The notes below the pieces were generated by a model. The model worked only from the letters and a program-made list of their open reading frames with translations, was not told the DNA's origin and did not search any database. A stretch of 64,000 bases of DNA from Microcaldota archaeon (GTDB lineage: Archaea; Micrarchaeota; Micrarchaeia; Anstonellales; Bilamarchaeaceae). The first letter of the stretch is position 1. Each line of letters begins with the position of its first letter. Positions 1-8,326 of the stretch are shown in pieces. Location: assembly GCA_023129075.1 (NCBI GenBank), contig JAGMCT010000012.1, positions 16,849 to 80,848 on the forward strand, read 5' to 3'. The translations under genes were made by a program, and so were the position numbers.

Positions 1-425
1 AAATAGGCCTTGTAGTTCCCTTTAACAAATTTACTATTTTGGGAAGAAGAAAGAATTATGATAGAGACCCTGAAAGAAAAATAATCAATAATCAGTTTGA
101 GGATGTTGTTGTTTATAGGTGCGACCAGCCTCTTGAAGCCTACAGTCTCCAGGAAGAGGAGCTTGATGGCATTCTTAAATTGCCTCTCAAGGACTTTATC
201 TCTTTGATGTTGGGGAAGATTAGTGCTCTTTCAGATATTGAGGCCTTCCTTTTCAATCCCAAGAGAGAACTTGAAAAAACCAGAATAGAAGTAACACCAG
301 AAGATGTGAGACCTTCCTCTGATAATTACCATCTAAAAACAGCAATATTAATATCACGTATAATTCAGGAAAAGAGTACACCTGTAAATCCTTACAGTAT
401 GAGTATTCCAGAACTTTTGGACTAA
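1..425 (+). CDS. NUDIX hydrolase, C-terminal part (cut by window edge)
   Basis: The reading frame is open from base 3 and starts outside the window. It encodes the end of a NUDIX box (I-G-L after the lost Glu pair) followed by about 130 residues that align along their whole length with the C-terminal half of the next gene (440-1270). It is therefore the first member of a tandem duplicate of IPP-isomerase-like NUDIX hydrolases, which usually cleave nucleoside-diphosphate-linked substrates. The apparent TTG start at 39 is internal to the domain and should not be used. The next copy begins 14 nt after the stop, so the two are probably co-transcribed. The substrate cannot be told. Confidence 0.8.
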   Translation, partial: IGLVVPFNKFTILGRRKNYDRDPERKIINNQFEDVVVYRCDQPLEAYSLQEEELDGILKLPLKDFISLMLGKISALSDIEAFLFNPKRELEKTRIEVTPEDVRPSSDNYHLKTAILISRIIQEKSTPVNPYSMSIPELLD

Positions 426-439
426 AAAAGGATGATATT

Positions 440-1270
440 ATGAATATTAGAAAAAACCAGAAAGAAAAAAAATATGTGATTTTGGGGCCAAAGAATAAAG
501 TGTTCGGAAGGATACATTCTCCGGATGCAGAAACCCTGACTAGATATTATGAAAAAATCAAGCAGAGGTATGAGGGGAATCTGAAAAACGAGTTTTTTGA
601 AATTCTTGATAAGGATGGTAAAAAGACGGGTGAGCTCAAACTAAGAGACTTAATACATAAGGAAGGGGACCTGCATGGAGCATTCCATCTACATATCTAC
701 ACAATATCAAGAAAGGGTACTTATCTTCTTTTGCAGAAAAGAAAACACGATAAAGATATCTGCCCAAACAAGTTAGATACTGTTGTCGGTGGACACTATG
801 CCGTTGGGGAAGGTATTAAAGATGGAGTTAGGGAAGTCGAAGAAGAAATAGGCCTTGTGGTTCCCTTTAACAAATTTACTATTTTGGGAAGAAGAAAGAA
901 TTATGACCCCCAGCCGGAAAAGGATATATTCAACAACGAATTTCAAGATATTACCCTCTACAAGTGCAATCAACGGCTTGAAGATTACAAGCTACAGGAA
1001 AGCGAGTTGGCAGGTATCCTTAAGGTAAACCTAGAGAGTTTCATCAAATTAATGATGAGAAAAATAAACATTGTAGAGGGTATTGAGTCACTTTTTTTCA
1101 ATAATTTTGGAAATCTTGAGAAAGTAAAAACAAGCATAAAAAGAGAGGATGTCTGGTCTGCGCCATACGACAACTATTATCTGAAGACTGCACTTCTCAT
1201 ACATCAAATAATTAAAGGAAAAAAGATGCCTTCAAATCCATACCAGTTGGATGTTACATCTTTTTTTTGA
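440..1270 (+). CDS. NUDIX hydrolase (second tandem copy)
   Basis: 276 residues. A short N-terminal region leads into a D-x-D-G-K-x-T-G segment and a G-D-L-H-G-A-F-H-L-H segment typical of IPP-isomerase-like NUDIX proteins. The NUDIX box follows at about residues 117-138, ending R-E-V-E-E-E-I-G-L. The spacing between the box Glu and the R-E pair is six residues rather than the usual seven, a small departure from GX5EX7REUXEEXGU. The C-terminal half matches the truncated gene just upstream. It is a probable pyrophosphohydrolase of nucleotide-derived metabolites; substrate unknown. A GGATGAT stretch precedes the ATG. Confidence 0.85.
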   Translation: MNIRKNQKEKKYVILGPKNKVFGRIHSPDAETLTRYYEKIKQRYEGNLKNEFFEILDKDGKKTGELKLRDLIHKEGDLHGAFHLHIYTISRKGTYLLLQKRKHDKDICPNKLDTVVGGHYAVGEGIKDGVREVEEEIGLVVPFNKFTILGRRKNYDPQPEKDIFNNEFQDITLYKCNQRLEDYKLQESELAGILKVNLESFIKLMMRKINIVEGIESLFFNNFGNLEKVKTSIKREDVWSAPYDNYYLKTALLIHQIIKGKKMPSNPYQLDVTSFF

Positions 1271-1315
1271 TACGAACCAGAACAAAGTTCAAATAAAATT
1301 TTTTTTGGGATAGCT

Positions 1316-1323
1316 CTATAAAT
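1316..1323 (+). promoter_or_regulatory. TATA box of valS
   Basis: CTATAAAT is centred about 25 nt upstream of the valS ATG at 1345, the spacing expected when transcription starts at or next to the start codon (leaderless mRNA). No GGTGA-type site lies before this ATG, which agrees. Confidence 0.6.
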
Positions 1324-1344
1324 ATTTCAGTTAAAAACCATTTT

Positions 1345-3669
1345 ATGCTTGGAACTAGATATAATAATGAAATAGAAGAAAAGTGGCAGGATTACTGGCA
1401 GGAGCATCAAACCTATCAGTTTACAGAGCACGAAGGAAAACCGTATTATACAATAGATACTCCCCCTCCTTTCACAAGCGGGGAACTGCATATGGGCCAT
1501 GTTCTCAGCTATTCCTATTTTGATTTTGCAGCAAGGTACAAAAGAATGCGCGGTTATAATGTATATTATCCCCAGGGGTGGGACACCCAGGGTTTTCCAA
1601 CTGAGGTAAGAGTGGAAAAGAAATACGGAAGACTGCCGCCTGCAGAATTCAGACAGCGATGTGTAGAATGGACTGAAAAGATGATTGAATCCATGAAAGA
1701 TGCGATGGTGAAGATGGGTTTTTCCCCTGATTGGAATTACCAGTACCGGACAATGGATCCTTCTTATCATGAAAAGGTTCAGTTTTCTCTTATTGAAATG
1801 TATAAAAAGGACATGATTTACCGTGGAAAACATCCTGTTTACTGGTGTCCAAAATGCGGTTCAGCCCTTGCAAAAACAGATACGGATGATGTGGAAAGGG
1901 ATACATTTCTCAATTACATCTATTTTACAGATGAGGAAGGAATTAAATATGAAATCGCAACAACAAGACCCGAACTTATGCCTGCCTGCGTTGCGGTAAT
2001 ATATTATCCCGGAGATGAACGCTATAAGCATCTGGAAGGAAAACAGATAATTACTGCTTTGGGAAAAAAGGTTCCGGTATTTTCTGACAAGGATGTTCTC
2101 AAGGATTTTGGAACAGGTCTGCTGATGGTGTGCACTTTCGGCGACAAGCAGGACGTTATCTGGGTTAACAGGCACAACCTTCCTGTGATTGAGGTTATAG
2201 ATAAATACGGCAGAATGAAGAATACTCTTGATTTTGACGGTCTTAAACTAAGAGAGGCAAAAGAAAAAATCCTTGCACTTTTTGAGGAAAATGGAAAACT
2301 CGTAAAAAAGGAAAAACTCAGCCAGGTTGTAAAGGTTCACGATAGGTGCAAAACCCCCATAGAATTAATGACATCTATGCAGTGGTTTGCTAATGTAAAG
2401 GAGAACGCCCTGAAAATAAAAGAAAATGCAAAGAAAATAAAATGGATACCTGAATTTGGAATAAATTATCTCAATGATTGGGCGGATTCTGTTGAATGGG
2501 ATTGGGTTATTTCAAGGCAGAGGGTATTCGGAACACCGATTCCTTTTTATTACTGCGAAAAATGCGGCAAGATTGAGCCTGCGAAAAAACTTCCTTTTTA
2601 TCCTGAGAAAGCAGAGGAAAAGAGCTGTTCATGCGGAGAGAAGATGACTCCTGAGAGCTCTACCTGCGACTGCTGGGTTGATTCTTCCATCACTCCGTTG
2701 ATTGTTTCAGGCTGGCCGGATAAGGAAAAGATGAAGAATCTTTATCCAGCTACTTTAAGACCCCAGGGAGTTGAGATAATCCGCACCTGGGCATTCTATA
2801 CAATATACCGTTCCTATGCTCTTACTGGAGATATCCCCTTTAGGGAGGTGCTTCTGAATGGAAATGTGCTTGCTCCCGATGGGAAGAAGATGAGCAAATC
2901 AATAGGAAACGTAATCTCTCCGAAAGACCTTCTTAAGCAGTATCCCACAGATGCAATAAGGCAGTGGGCTGCGATGAGCGGTGCGATGGCAAAGGACCGG
3001 CCTTTTAGTTATGAGGACCTTAAATATTCCAAGTCTTTTCTTACAAAGGTATGGAATGCTTCCCGTTTTATAGAAATGAATAAAGGAGAGATTAAAAAAA
3101 GAAAACTCAGAAAAGTAGACCAGTGGATTCTGCAGGAAACCAACAATACTATAAAGGAGGTTACGGATTTTCTTGAGAGGTATGAATTCCATCATGCCAT
3201 AAGGAAACTGCAGTCCTTCTTCTGGAGCGATTTCTGTGATGATTATCTTGAGTATGTAAAATACAGGATATATGAAGGAAGTGAAGAAGAAAAAGCAGAT
3301 GTAAGATATGTTCTCTTTAAGGTTCTTGAGAATTTTATTAAGCTGATGGCCCCCATCACACCTCATCTTTCCGAAGAGTTGTGGAGTGTTCTTTTTGAAA
3401 AGAAAGAAAGCATAAATCTCTGTTCCTGGCCAATAGTTGAAGAAGAATATGAGGTAGATATGGGAATAGAATTCATGAGGCGGATAATAAAGCAGGTAAG
3501 GCAGTATAAAGCAGCAAATCAACTTCCGCAGAATGCACAGCTTCAGTTTCTTGAGGTTTTTTTGGAAGATTCAGTGGATGAAGAACTGCAGCAGGAAATA
3601 AAGAGAATCGCAAAGCTGGAAAGAATAGAATTAAAAAAAGGAGAGTTTCAAGTTAACTGTACACAATGA
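1345..3669 (+). CDS. valS: Valyl-tRNA synthetase
   Basis: 774 residues, class Ia aminoacyl-tRNA synthetase that charges tRNA-Val and edits mischarged threonine. The HIGH motif appears as H-M-G-H at residues 49-52, and the KMSKS loop starts at residue 515 with G-N after it. Cys pairs in Y-W-C-P-K-C-G and Y-Y-C-E-K-C-G plus a later C-S-C-G suggest zinc-binding insertions of the kind seen in archaeal ValRS. A helical anticodon-binding region follows. The C-terminal coiled coil of bacterial enzymes is absent, which suits an archaeal form. It starts a three-gene run with the DUF3467-like gene and ppa (gaps of 9 and 4 nt). Confidence 0.96.
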   Translation: MLGTRYNNEIEEKWQDYWQEHQTYQFTEHEGKPYYTIDTPPPFTSGELHMGHVLSYSYFDFAARYKRMRGYNVYYPQGWDTQGFPTEVRVEKKYGRLPPAEFRQRCVEWTEKMIESMKDAMVKMGFSPDWNYQYRTMDPSYHEKVQFSLIEMYKKDMIYRGKHPVYWCPKCGSALAKTDTDDVERDTFLNYIYFTDEEGIKYEIATTRPELMPACVAVIYYPGDERYKHLEGKQIITALGKKVPVFSDKDVLKDFGTGLLMVCTFGDKQDVIWVNRHNLPVIEVIDKYGRMKNTLDFDGLKLREAKEKILALFEENGKLVKKEKLSQVVKVHDRCKTPIELMTSMQWFANVKENALKIKENAKKIKWIPEFGINYLNDWADSVEWDWVISRQRVFGTPIPFYYCEKCGKIEPAKKLPFYPEKAEEKSCSCGEKMTPESSTCDCWVDSSITPLIVSGWPDKEKMKNLYPATLRPQGVEIIRTWAFYTIYRSYALTGDIPFREVLLNGNVLAPDGKKMSKSIGNVISPKDLLKQYPTDAIRQWAAMSGAMAKDRPFSYEDLKYSKSFLTKVWNASRFIEMNKGEIKKRKLRKVDQWILQETNNTIKEVTDFLERYEFHHAIRKLQSFFWSDFCDDYLEYVKYRIYEGSEEEKADVRYVLFKVLENFIKLMAPITPHLSEELWSVLFEKKESINLCSWPIVEEEYEVDMGIEFMRRIIKQVRQYKAANQLPQNAQLQFLEVFLEDSVDEELQQEIKRIAKLERIELKKGEFQVNCTQ

Positions 3670-3678
3670 GGGGATACT

Positions 3679-4047
3679 ATGGCGGAAAAACCCGAAGAAA
3701 AAAAATTAAAGAAACTATTGAAAAAATTAAAGGTTGAGCATACGCGGGATAAGGATTTTAAGGAGCTTTATGTAACCGGGGCAATGGGCGGTTTTGATTC
3801 GCAGGGTGCATTCCACATGATATTCTATTCACCGGCGGTTAAGCCAGAAACATTAAACAAAAAACCAAATGAACAGGTTATAGAAATAAAACACACTGTA
3901 AAGGTTATTATGACGCCGGCAACACTGAAACAACTGCAGTTATGGATTAACAAGAACATAACAGAGCTTGAGAAGAAATTAGGTCCTTTAAAAGCCAAGT
4001 ATTCCGAAGAGGCAGGCATGGCCGCCCCTGAAAGTATGTACGGGTGA
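3679..4047 (+). CDS. DUF3467-like small protein
   Basis: 122 residues with a Lys/Glu-rich N-terminus. The middle reads G-A-F-H-M-I-F-Y-S-P-A, then V-K-V-I-M-T-P-A-T-L-K-Q-L and N-I-T-E-L-E-K-K-L-G-P-L. The combination of a beta-rich start, an M-(S/T)-P-x-x-(A/L)-K-x-L turn and an E-K-x-x-G-x-(I/L) end resembles the DUF3467 family, small proteins of unknown function. It sits between valS and ppa with short gaps, so it is probably co-expressed with them. A GGGGATACT stretch precedes the ATG. The family call rests on pattern only. Confidence 0.6.
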   Translation: MAEKPEEKKLKKLLKKLKVEHTRDKDFKELYVTGAMGGFDSQGAFHMIFYSPAVKPETLNKKPNEQVIEIKHTVKVIMTPATLKQLQLWINKNITELEKKLGPLKAKYSEEAGMAAPESMYG

Positions 4048-4051
4048 AACA

Positions 4052-4588
4052 ATGGAAAAGAAAGGTTTATTTCATACGGTTTATCCAGGTACTGGGAGAT
4101 TCATTAATGTAATAGTGGAAATTCCAATGGGTTCAAGAAATAAATATGAATACAATAAGGAAAATGATGCAATAGTTCTTGATAGGGTGTTGTATAGCCC
4201 GTTTTTCTATCCTGTAGATTATGGTTTTCTTCCCCAAAGCTGGTATGATGATGATGACCCCTTGGATGTAATGGTATATACGAGATACCCTACTCTTCCA
4301 AGATGTATTGTTGAAGCAAGACCTATCGGTCTTTTGAGAATGAAGGACGAAAAAGGAACCGACGATAAGGTTCTTGCGGTTCCTACTTCGGACCCCCAAT
4401 TTAATCAGGTCGAAAAATTAACAGATTTGCCTTCATCCCTTCTGGATGAGATAAGCCACTTCTTCAAGAGGTATAAGGATTTGGAGAAAGGAAAATATGT
4501 GGAAGTAGTTGGATGGTTTGGACTGGATGAAACAACGGCAGCAATAAAGAAATCAATGGAGATGTATAAAGAAAAATTCAGTGATTAA
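4052..4588 (+). CDS. ppa: Inorganic pyrophosphatase (family I)
   Basis: 178 residues, the usual length of family I soluble pyrophosphatases, which hydrolyse PPi made by tRNA charging, nucleic acid synthesis and other ligations. Visible signatures are G-S-R-N-K-Y-E-Y near residue 27, the Y-P-V-D-Y-G-F motif, and the acidic metal-binding segment D-D-D-D-P-L-D-V-M-V. The protein ends with the helical segment H-F-F-K-R-Y-K-D-L-E-K-G-K. A GGTGAAAC site formed from the end of the upstream gene precedes the ATG. Its 3' end overlaps the convergent minus-strand gene by 4 nt. Confidence 0.96.
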   Translation: MEKKGLFHTVYPGTGRFINVIVEIPMGSRNKYEYNKENDAIVLDRVLYSPFFYPVDYGFLPQSWYDDDDPLDVMVYTRYPTLPRCIVEARPIGLLRMKDEKGTDDKVLAVPTSDPQFNQVEKLTDLPSSLLDEISHFFKRYKDLEKGKYVEVVGWFGLDETTAAIKKSMEMYKEKFSD

Positions 4589-5037
4589 TCCTGTTTTTTC
4601 ATTCTTCTTCCTTTTATTATCTTTCTCCTTCTTTCAGGTCTTTTTTCCCTCTTTTTTCCAATATTTATTGGGTAAGGCCCTTTTTTTCCTTCAATATCCA
4701 GGATAATCCATTTCTTTTTTGTTTCCAATTTCTTTGTAAGCACTGCCCAAGCAGTTCCCATATTCATTGAGCTGGCTGTTCTGGAGCTCATTATAATTAT
4801 TCTATAATTCATTTGAAGGGAATCCAAGTATATAATAGTATTGTAAAGGTCTTTTCCTCCTCCGAATTCAAACCTTGCCTCAGCCGTTTCTCCGCTTTCA
4901 ATGTAAAAACCTTTTTCCCTTTGCTGGAATTTTATTTTCCTTTTCTCAGCAAGTTCCTTTGCCTGTGCAATAAGTTTAGGTATAATAGGGGGGTTTTCAG
5001 GTTTTCTTAAGTTAGAAAGAAAAGAAAGAATATCCAT
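4585..5037 (-). CDS. Conserved-looking hypothetical protein, basic C-terminus
   Basis: 150 residues with no family I recognise. An N-terminal helix-rich part leads to a mixed alpha/beta core (F-E-F-G-G-G-K-D-L-Y-N-T-I-I-Y-L-D and I-I-I-M-S-S-R-T-A-S-S-M-N), and the last 25 residues are mostly Lys and Arg, suggesting nucleic-acid or ribosome contact. A TTTTTAAAA box at about 5058-5067, roughly 25 nt before the ATG, supports a leaderless start and hence a real gene. It overlaps ppa by 4 nt, tail to tail. Confidence 0.6.
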   Translation of the reverse strand: MDILSFLSNLRKPENPPIIPKLIAQAKELAEKRKIKFQQREKGFYIESGETAEARFEFGGGKDLYNTIIYLDSLQMNYRIIIMSSRTASSMNMGTAWAVLTKKLETKKKWIILDIEGKKGPYPINIGKKREKRPERRRKIIKGRRMKKQD

Positions 5038-5070
5038 ACATACTTTTCTTCCTTGCTTTTAAAAAAGTAA

Positions 5071-5790
5071 TCATTTTGCAAGCGGATATTTCTCCATATA
5101 AATATTTGTCTGGAAAACTATAAGGAACGGGAGCAGAATCAGGGAATTAAAAAATAGTACAAAGTAAGGCCCGAAGGGGTAAGGCAGTATGAACAGTACT
5201 ATCTCAGAAAGCAAAAGAAAAAAGAATCCAATCAAAAGCCATGCTGTTACCTCCATCGGCCTTTTAAATAATATATTTATGGAGGTGTTTATTGCCTTCC
5301 ATACTTTAAGGTCATCAATGACCATTGCAGGAGGAAAGAAAAGGAACGGCATAGTAACTGCAAATACAAGTATTGGGAATAATATTGATTGGGCGGGAAG
5401 CAGGTAGGTAAGCAGCTGAAGTGTAAATATCAGCAGTGAAAGAAATACATAGATAAGAAAAAGATTTACTGCGTATTTTCCCATTCCTCCTAGTATTTCT
5501 TGTGTAATCTTTGTTCTTGTTCTTCTTGTTTTTATTATAATATTTATATTTACTATCGTATCTGCTATTATGAACAACGAAATAAGATATGCAAAAAGAG
5601 TAATTGCCATATCAAAATAATTTATATCTGGAATGCTTCCGGTTCTTATGAAAACAGCTCCCATGGATAAATATGTTGGGGTTGAAGCGAATATTGGTAT
5701 CAAAAAGGCAAGTATAAAAGGAATTGAAAAGAGCAGAAGAAGAACATACTTTTCCTTTATGAATGAAATTGTATCCTGCAAAGCCTTCAT
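5071..5790 (-). CDS. Multi-pass membrane protein
   Basis: 239 residues with about six hydrophobic segments: residues 15-33, 60-83, 105-130, 133-155, 183-203 and 207-230. Short charged loops separate them, and a central K-T-R-R-T-R-T-K loop is probably cytoplasmic. The general look (a P-P-A-x-V-I-D-D segment before the fifth helix) recalls DUF4013/DUF7847-type archaeal membrane proteins of unknown function, but the match is weak. A TTTTTAAATA box at 5811-5820 lies about 25 nt before the ATG, so the gene has its own leaderless promoter. Confidence 0.65.
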   Translation of the reverse strand: MKALQDTISFIKEKYVLLLLFSIPFILAFLIPIFASTPTYLSMGAVFIRTGSIPDINYFDMAITLFAYLISLFIIADTIVNINIIIKTRRTRTKITQEILGGMGKYAVNLFLIYVFLSLLIFTLQLLTYLLPAQSILFPILVFAVTMPFLFFPPAMVIDDLKVWKAINTSINILFKRPMEVTAWLLIGFFFLLLSEIVLFILPYPFGPYFVLFFNSLILLPFLIVFQTNIYMEKYPLAK

Positions 5791-5823
5791 ATTATTTCTA
5801 CTATTTGGTAGTATTTAAAAACC

Positions 5824-6450
5824 TCACTTCTCAACCAATCTTGCATTTTTTATCTCCGCCGTCCCTCTTACGCCGTCCCATTCTATATTCCATCCTTCAA
5901 TCTCTATTCTTTTCTCAAAGAAAGGAGCATCCGCCACAAAGGTTTCTCCTTCTCCGCCCTCAAGAAAGGGATGTATATCTCCTTTCTGCAGTTCAAATCT
6001 TTTTCCCAATAGTTCTTTTCCCATTCCCTGTGCAGAAACCGCAGTGAAATAAGTCTCAAAATATTCCATTACTTCTGAATAAAGCCCCTCCCTTTTTCTC
6101 CACAAAGGATTGTAGGTTGGAAGCCCGAGATTTTCTCCTATCTGTTCTATTCTCTGCCTCTGGTATTCGCTGTCCAGCGCTCCCGCCACTATCCCGTCTA
6201 CATGCAGATTTCCTATTGTTTCCTCAAGAACTCTTAATTCATCTTTTCCCTTTGTTTCCATAAACACATGCGGAAGTCTCATTGCTTTTGCCTGCAGTTT
6301 GGTCCATTCTACATTAGGGTGGTGGAACATCATTGAATAAGGCTCAGGCTTTATTGTCACTAGTGTAGGGTCCCACCCTGAAAACATCGCCCAGAATGCT
6401 GAGAATACGCTGTCCTTTCCTCCTGAGAAGAGGCATGCAATCTTGAACAT
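5824..6450 (-). CDS. dph6: Diphthine--ammonia ligase (Dph6 family)
   Basis: 208 residues. The N-terminal S-G-G-K-D-S PP-loop (residues 9-14) binds ATP, and the middle motif [11 protein letters not shown] and the C-terminal [15 protein letters not shown] are hallmarks of the Dph6/MJ0570 family. The enzyme adenylates diphthine on elongation factor 2 and amidates it to diphthamide, the last step of that archaeal/eukaryotic modification. Only 12 nt separate its ATG from the divergent yjbQ gene. An ATTTTATATT box for it lies inside the first codons of that neighbour, so the two promoters must interpenetrate. Confidence 0.92.
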   Translation of the reverse strand: MFKIACLFSGGKDSVFSAFWAMFSGWDPTLVTIKPEPYSMMFHHPNVEWTKLQAKAMRLPHVFMETKGKDELRVLEETIGNLHVDGIVAGALDSEYQRQRIEQIGENLGLPTYNPLWRKREGLYSEVMEYFETYFTAVSAQGMGKELLGKRFELQKGDIHPFLEGGEGETFVADAPFFEKRIEIEGWNIEWDGVRGTAEIKNARLVEK

Positions 6451-6462
6451 ATCCTAAAACTC

Positions 6463-6912
6463 ATGCAAAAAGAATATAAAATAATAACTGAATATGCTTT
6501 TATGAAATCCAAAACAGAATACCTGGTTTTTAACACAAAGGAAAAGGTTCAGTTCATTAATATAACCACAGATATTAGGAGAATAGTACAAAGTTCAGGG
6601 ATAAAGGAAGGCCTTGTGCTTGTGAATCCCATGCATATAACCTCTGCAGTTATTGTAAACGATGATGAGCAGGGGCTTATAAGGGATTTTAAGCGCATTT
6701 TAGAAAGGCTGGTTCCTTACAATGACCACTATGACCATAATGTTGGCGAGGACAACGGCGCCGCTCATATATGGCGTCAGTTCATGGGCCACCAGATTGT
6801 GATGCCGATTACTAAAGGAGAGCTTGATTTCGGCCCCTGGGAGCAGATTTTCTATGCGGAGTTTGACGGCATGAGAGAAAAAAGAGTTCTTGTAAAAATA
6901 ATAGGAGAATAA
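6463..6912 (+). CDS. YjbQ/UPF0047 family protein
   Basis: 149 residues covering the whole family domain. Typical motifs are [29 protein letters not shown], and the closing [18 protein letters not shown]. Family members form trimers, and some have weak thiamin-phosphate-synthase activity; the true role is unsettled. The gene is divergent from dph6 and is followed by truD after 3 nt, so it is probably co-transcribed with truD. Confidence 0.88.
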   Translation: MQKEYKIITEYAFMKSKTEYLVFNTKEKVQFINITTDIRRIVQSSGIKEGLVLVNPMHITSAVIVNDDEQGLIRDFKRILERLVPYNDHYDHNVGEDNGAAHIWRQFMGHQIVMPITKGELDFGPWEQIFYAEFDGMREKRVLVKIIGE

Positions 6913-6915
6913 AAA

Positions 6916-8019
6916 ATGAATATTCTGGAAAAAATAAAAGAAAACCCGGAAAATTTTATAGTTGAGGAAATAACAAAACATGGGGAAATTCTTGAGCTGG
7001 ATAAAACAATAGAGAAAGAAGACAATGGAGGAGGGTTCACCTGGTTTGTTCTGCAAAAAAAGGATTGGAATACTGATGGCGCCGTAAGAAGGATAGCCAG
7101 AGCCCTCAGAATAAGCCAGCGAAGATTCAATTACGCAGGTACAAAGGACAAAAAAGCGCTAACCACCCAGCTTGTTTCAGTAATAGGAAACCTAAAAATT
7201 GAATTGTTGGAATTAAAACTACAGGACATTTCAATAAATGGAGCATGGCTTGAAAACAGGAAGATAGGTCTTGGGGAGCTTTTGGGGAATTGTTTTACTC
7301 TTAATCCTTCTTTTTCCTATTCTATAAATGAAATCTCAGAATTCCCTAACTTTTTTGGAGCCCAGAGGTTCGGATTCAGAAAAAACAATCATGTCGTAGG
7401 GAAGCACATCATAAAAACAGAATTGGAAAGCGCAGTAAAGGAATTTCTTCTCACCTCTTCCGAGAGGGAAAAATCAGAGGTAAGAGAAGCAAGGCAAAAA
7501 CTTAGTGAAGATTGGGACCCTTCAGCTGCATTAGCTTATTTTCCTGGTTTTATGCATATGGAAAGGGTTCTCCTGCATTCCTTAAAAGAAAACCCGGCTG
7601 ATTATGCCGGCGCCCTGAGAAAGCTTCCCAGAGGAAATCTTCTGATGTTTTTGCATTCCTATCAATCCTATCTTTTCAACATCCTGCTTGAGAAACACGG
7701 AAAGAAATTAATGGTTGCAACCTGCGGAAAGAATGAATTCGGCTTTCCTTCAGTTGAAAAGCAGGGAAAAGAGTTTTTTCTTGGAAATCTAATTGGCTAC
7801 GAAACAGAATTAATACAGGAAGAAAAAGAAATTCTTGAGAAAGAGGGAATCACTCAGGAGGATTTTATGGTGGGTTCAATGCCAGAATTAAACCTGAAAG
7901 GAGGAAAAAGACTGCTCTATGCACCTTTAATAAACAGAGAAAAATTAAGATTTTCTTTGCCTTCAGGATGTTATGCTTCTATTGCTGTTCAGCACCTTAT
8001 TCTTGAAAAGAAAGAATAG
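6916..8019 (+). CDS. truD: tRNA pseudouridine(13) synthase TruD
   Basis: 367 residues. The N-terminal N-F-I-V-E-E-I and the catalytic segment F-N-Y-A-G-T-K-D-K-K-A (nucleophilic Asp at residue 78) define TruD, which converts U13 of some tRNAs to pseudouridine. Later motifs N-F-F-G-A-Q-R-F-G and F-L-H-S-Y-Q-S-Y-L-F-N, and the insertion domain between them, are also present. The length is close to other archaeal TruD proteins. Its last 23 nt overlap the convergent NAC gene. Confidence 0.95.
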   Translation: MNILEKIKENPENFIVEEITKHGEILELDKTIEKEDNGGGFTWFVLQKKDWNTDGAVRRIARALRISQRRFNYAGTKDKKALTTQLVSVIGNLKIELLELKLQDISINGAWLENRKIGLGELLGNCFTLNPSFSYSINEISEFPNFFGAQRFGFRKNNHVVGKHIIKTELESAVKEFLLTSSEREKSEVREARQKLSEDWDPSAALAYFPGFMHMERVLLHSLKENPADYAGALRKLPRGNLLMFLHSYQSYLFNILLEKHGKKLMVATCGKNEFGFPSVEKQGKEFFLGNLIGYETELIQEEKEILEKEGITQEDFMVGSMPELNLKGGKRLLYAPLINREKLRFSLPSGCYASIAVQHLILEKKE

Positions 8020-8326
8020 TTTCTGCAATATCTCCGTTATGCTCTTTCAGTGCTTCAACCGCCTTTTCCCTGTTCACTCCTGCCTTCTCCATAACCATTA
8101 GTACATCCTGTTCGTTTATCTTTTCTCTTTTGCTTACTATTCCGCCAACCTGAAATGAGGTCTGCCCCTGCATGGTTATCTGCGTAACATTGGGATTATC
8201 TATATGTATCTCCTCTCCTTCGGTATAAATAACAACTTTTTCTGCATTTATCTCTTTGGAGTTGATTCCCATCTGCTTCATCATCTTTTCCATCTGTTTC
8301 GGATTCATATTTGGAAGCATATTCAC
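7997..8326 (-). CDS. nac: Nascent polypeptide-associated complex protein
   Basis: 109 residues, the size of archaeal NAC (homologue of the eukaryotic alpha subunit), which binds ribosomes and emerging polypeptides as a homodimer. The N-terminal N-P-K-Q-M-E-K-M-M-K-Q-M-G repeat, the NAC domain (V-V-I-Y through Q-V-G-G-I-V, about residues 30-65) and a C-terminal UBA domain (D-V-L-M-V-M-E-K-A-G-V to the end) are all visible. It is the last gene of the minus-strand operon that also carries two ribosomal proteins, which fits a translation role. It overlaps the preceding gene by 4 nt. Confidence 0.93.
   Translation of the reverse strand: MNMLPNMNPKQMEKMMKQMGINSKEINAEKVVIYTEGEEIHIDNPNVTQITMQGQTSFQVGGIVSKREKINEQDVLMVMEKAGVNREKAVEALKEHNGDIAETILSFQE

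Noticed and set aside
39-41. TTG start for the first NUDIX gene
   Set aside because: The upstream frame codes for the conserved NUDIX box residues, so the gene must begin before the window.
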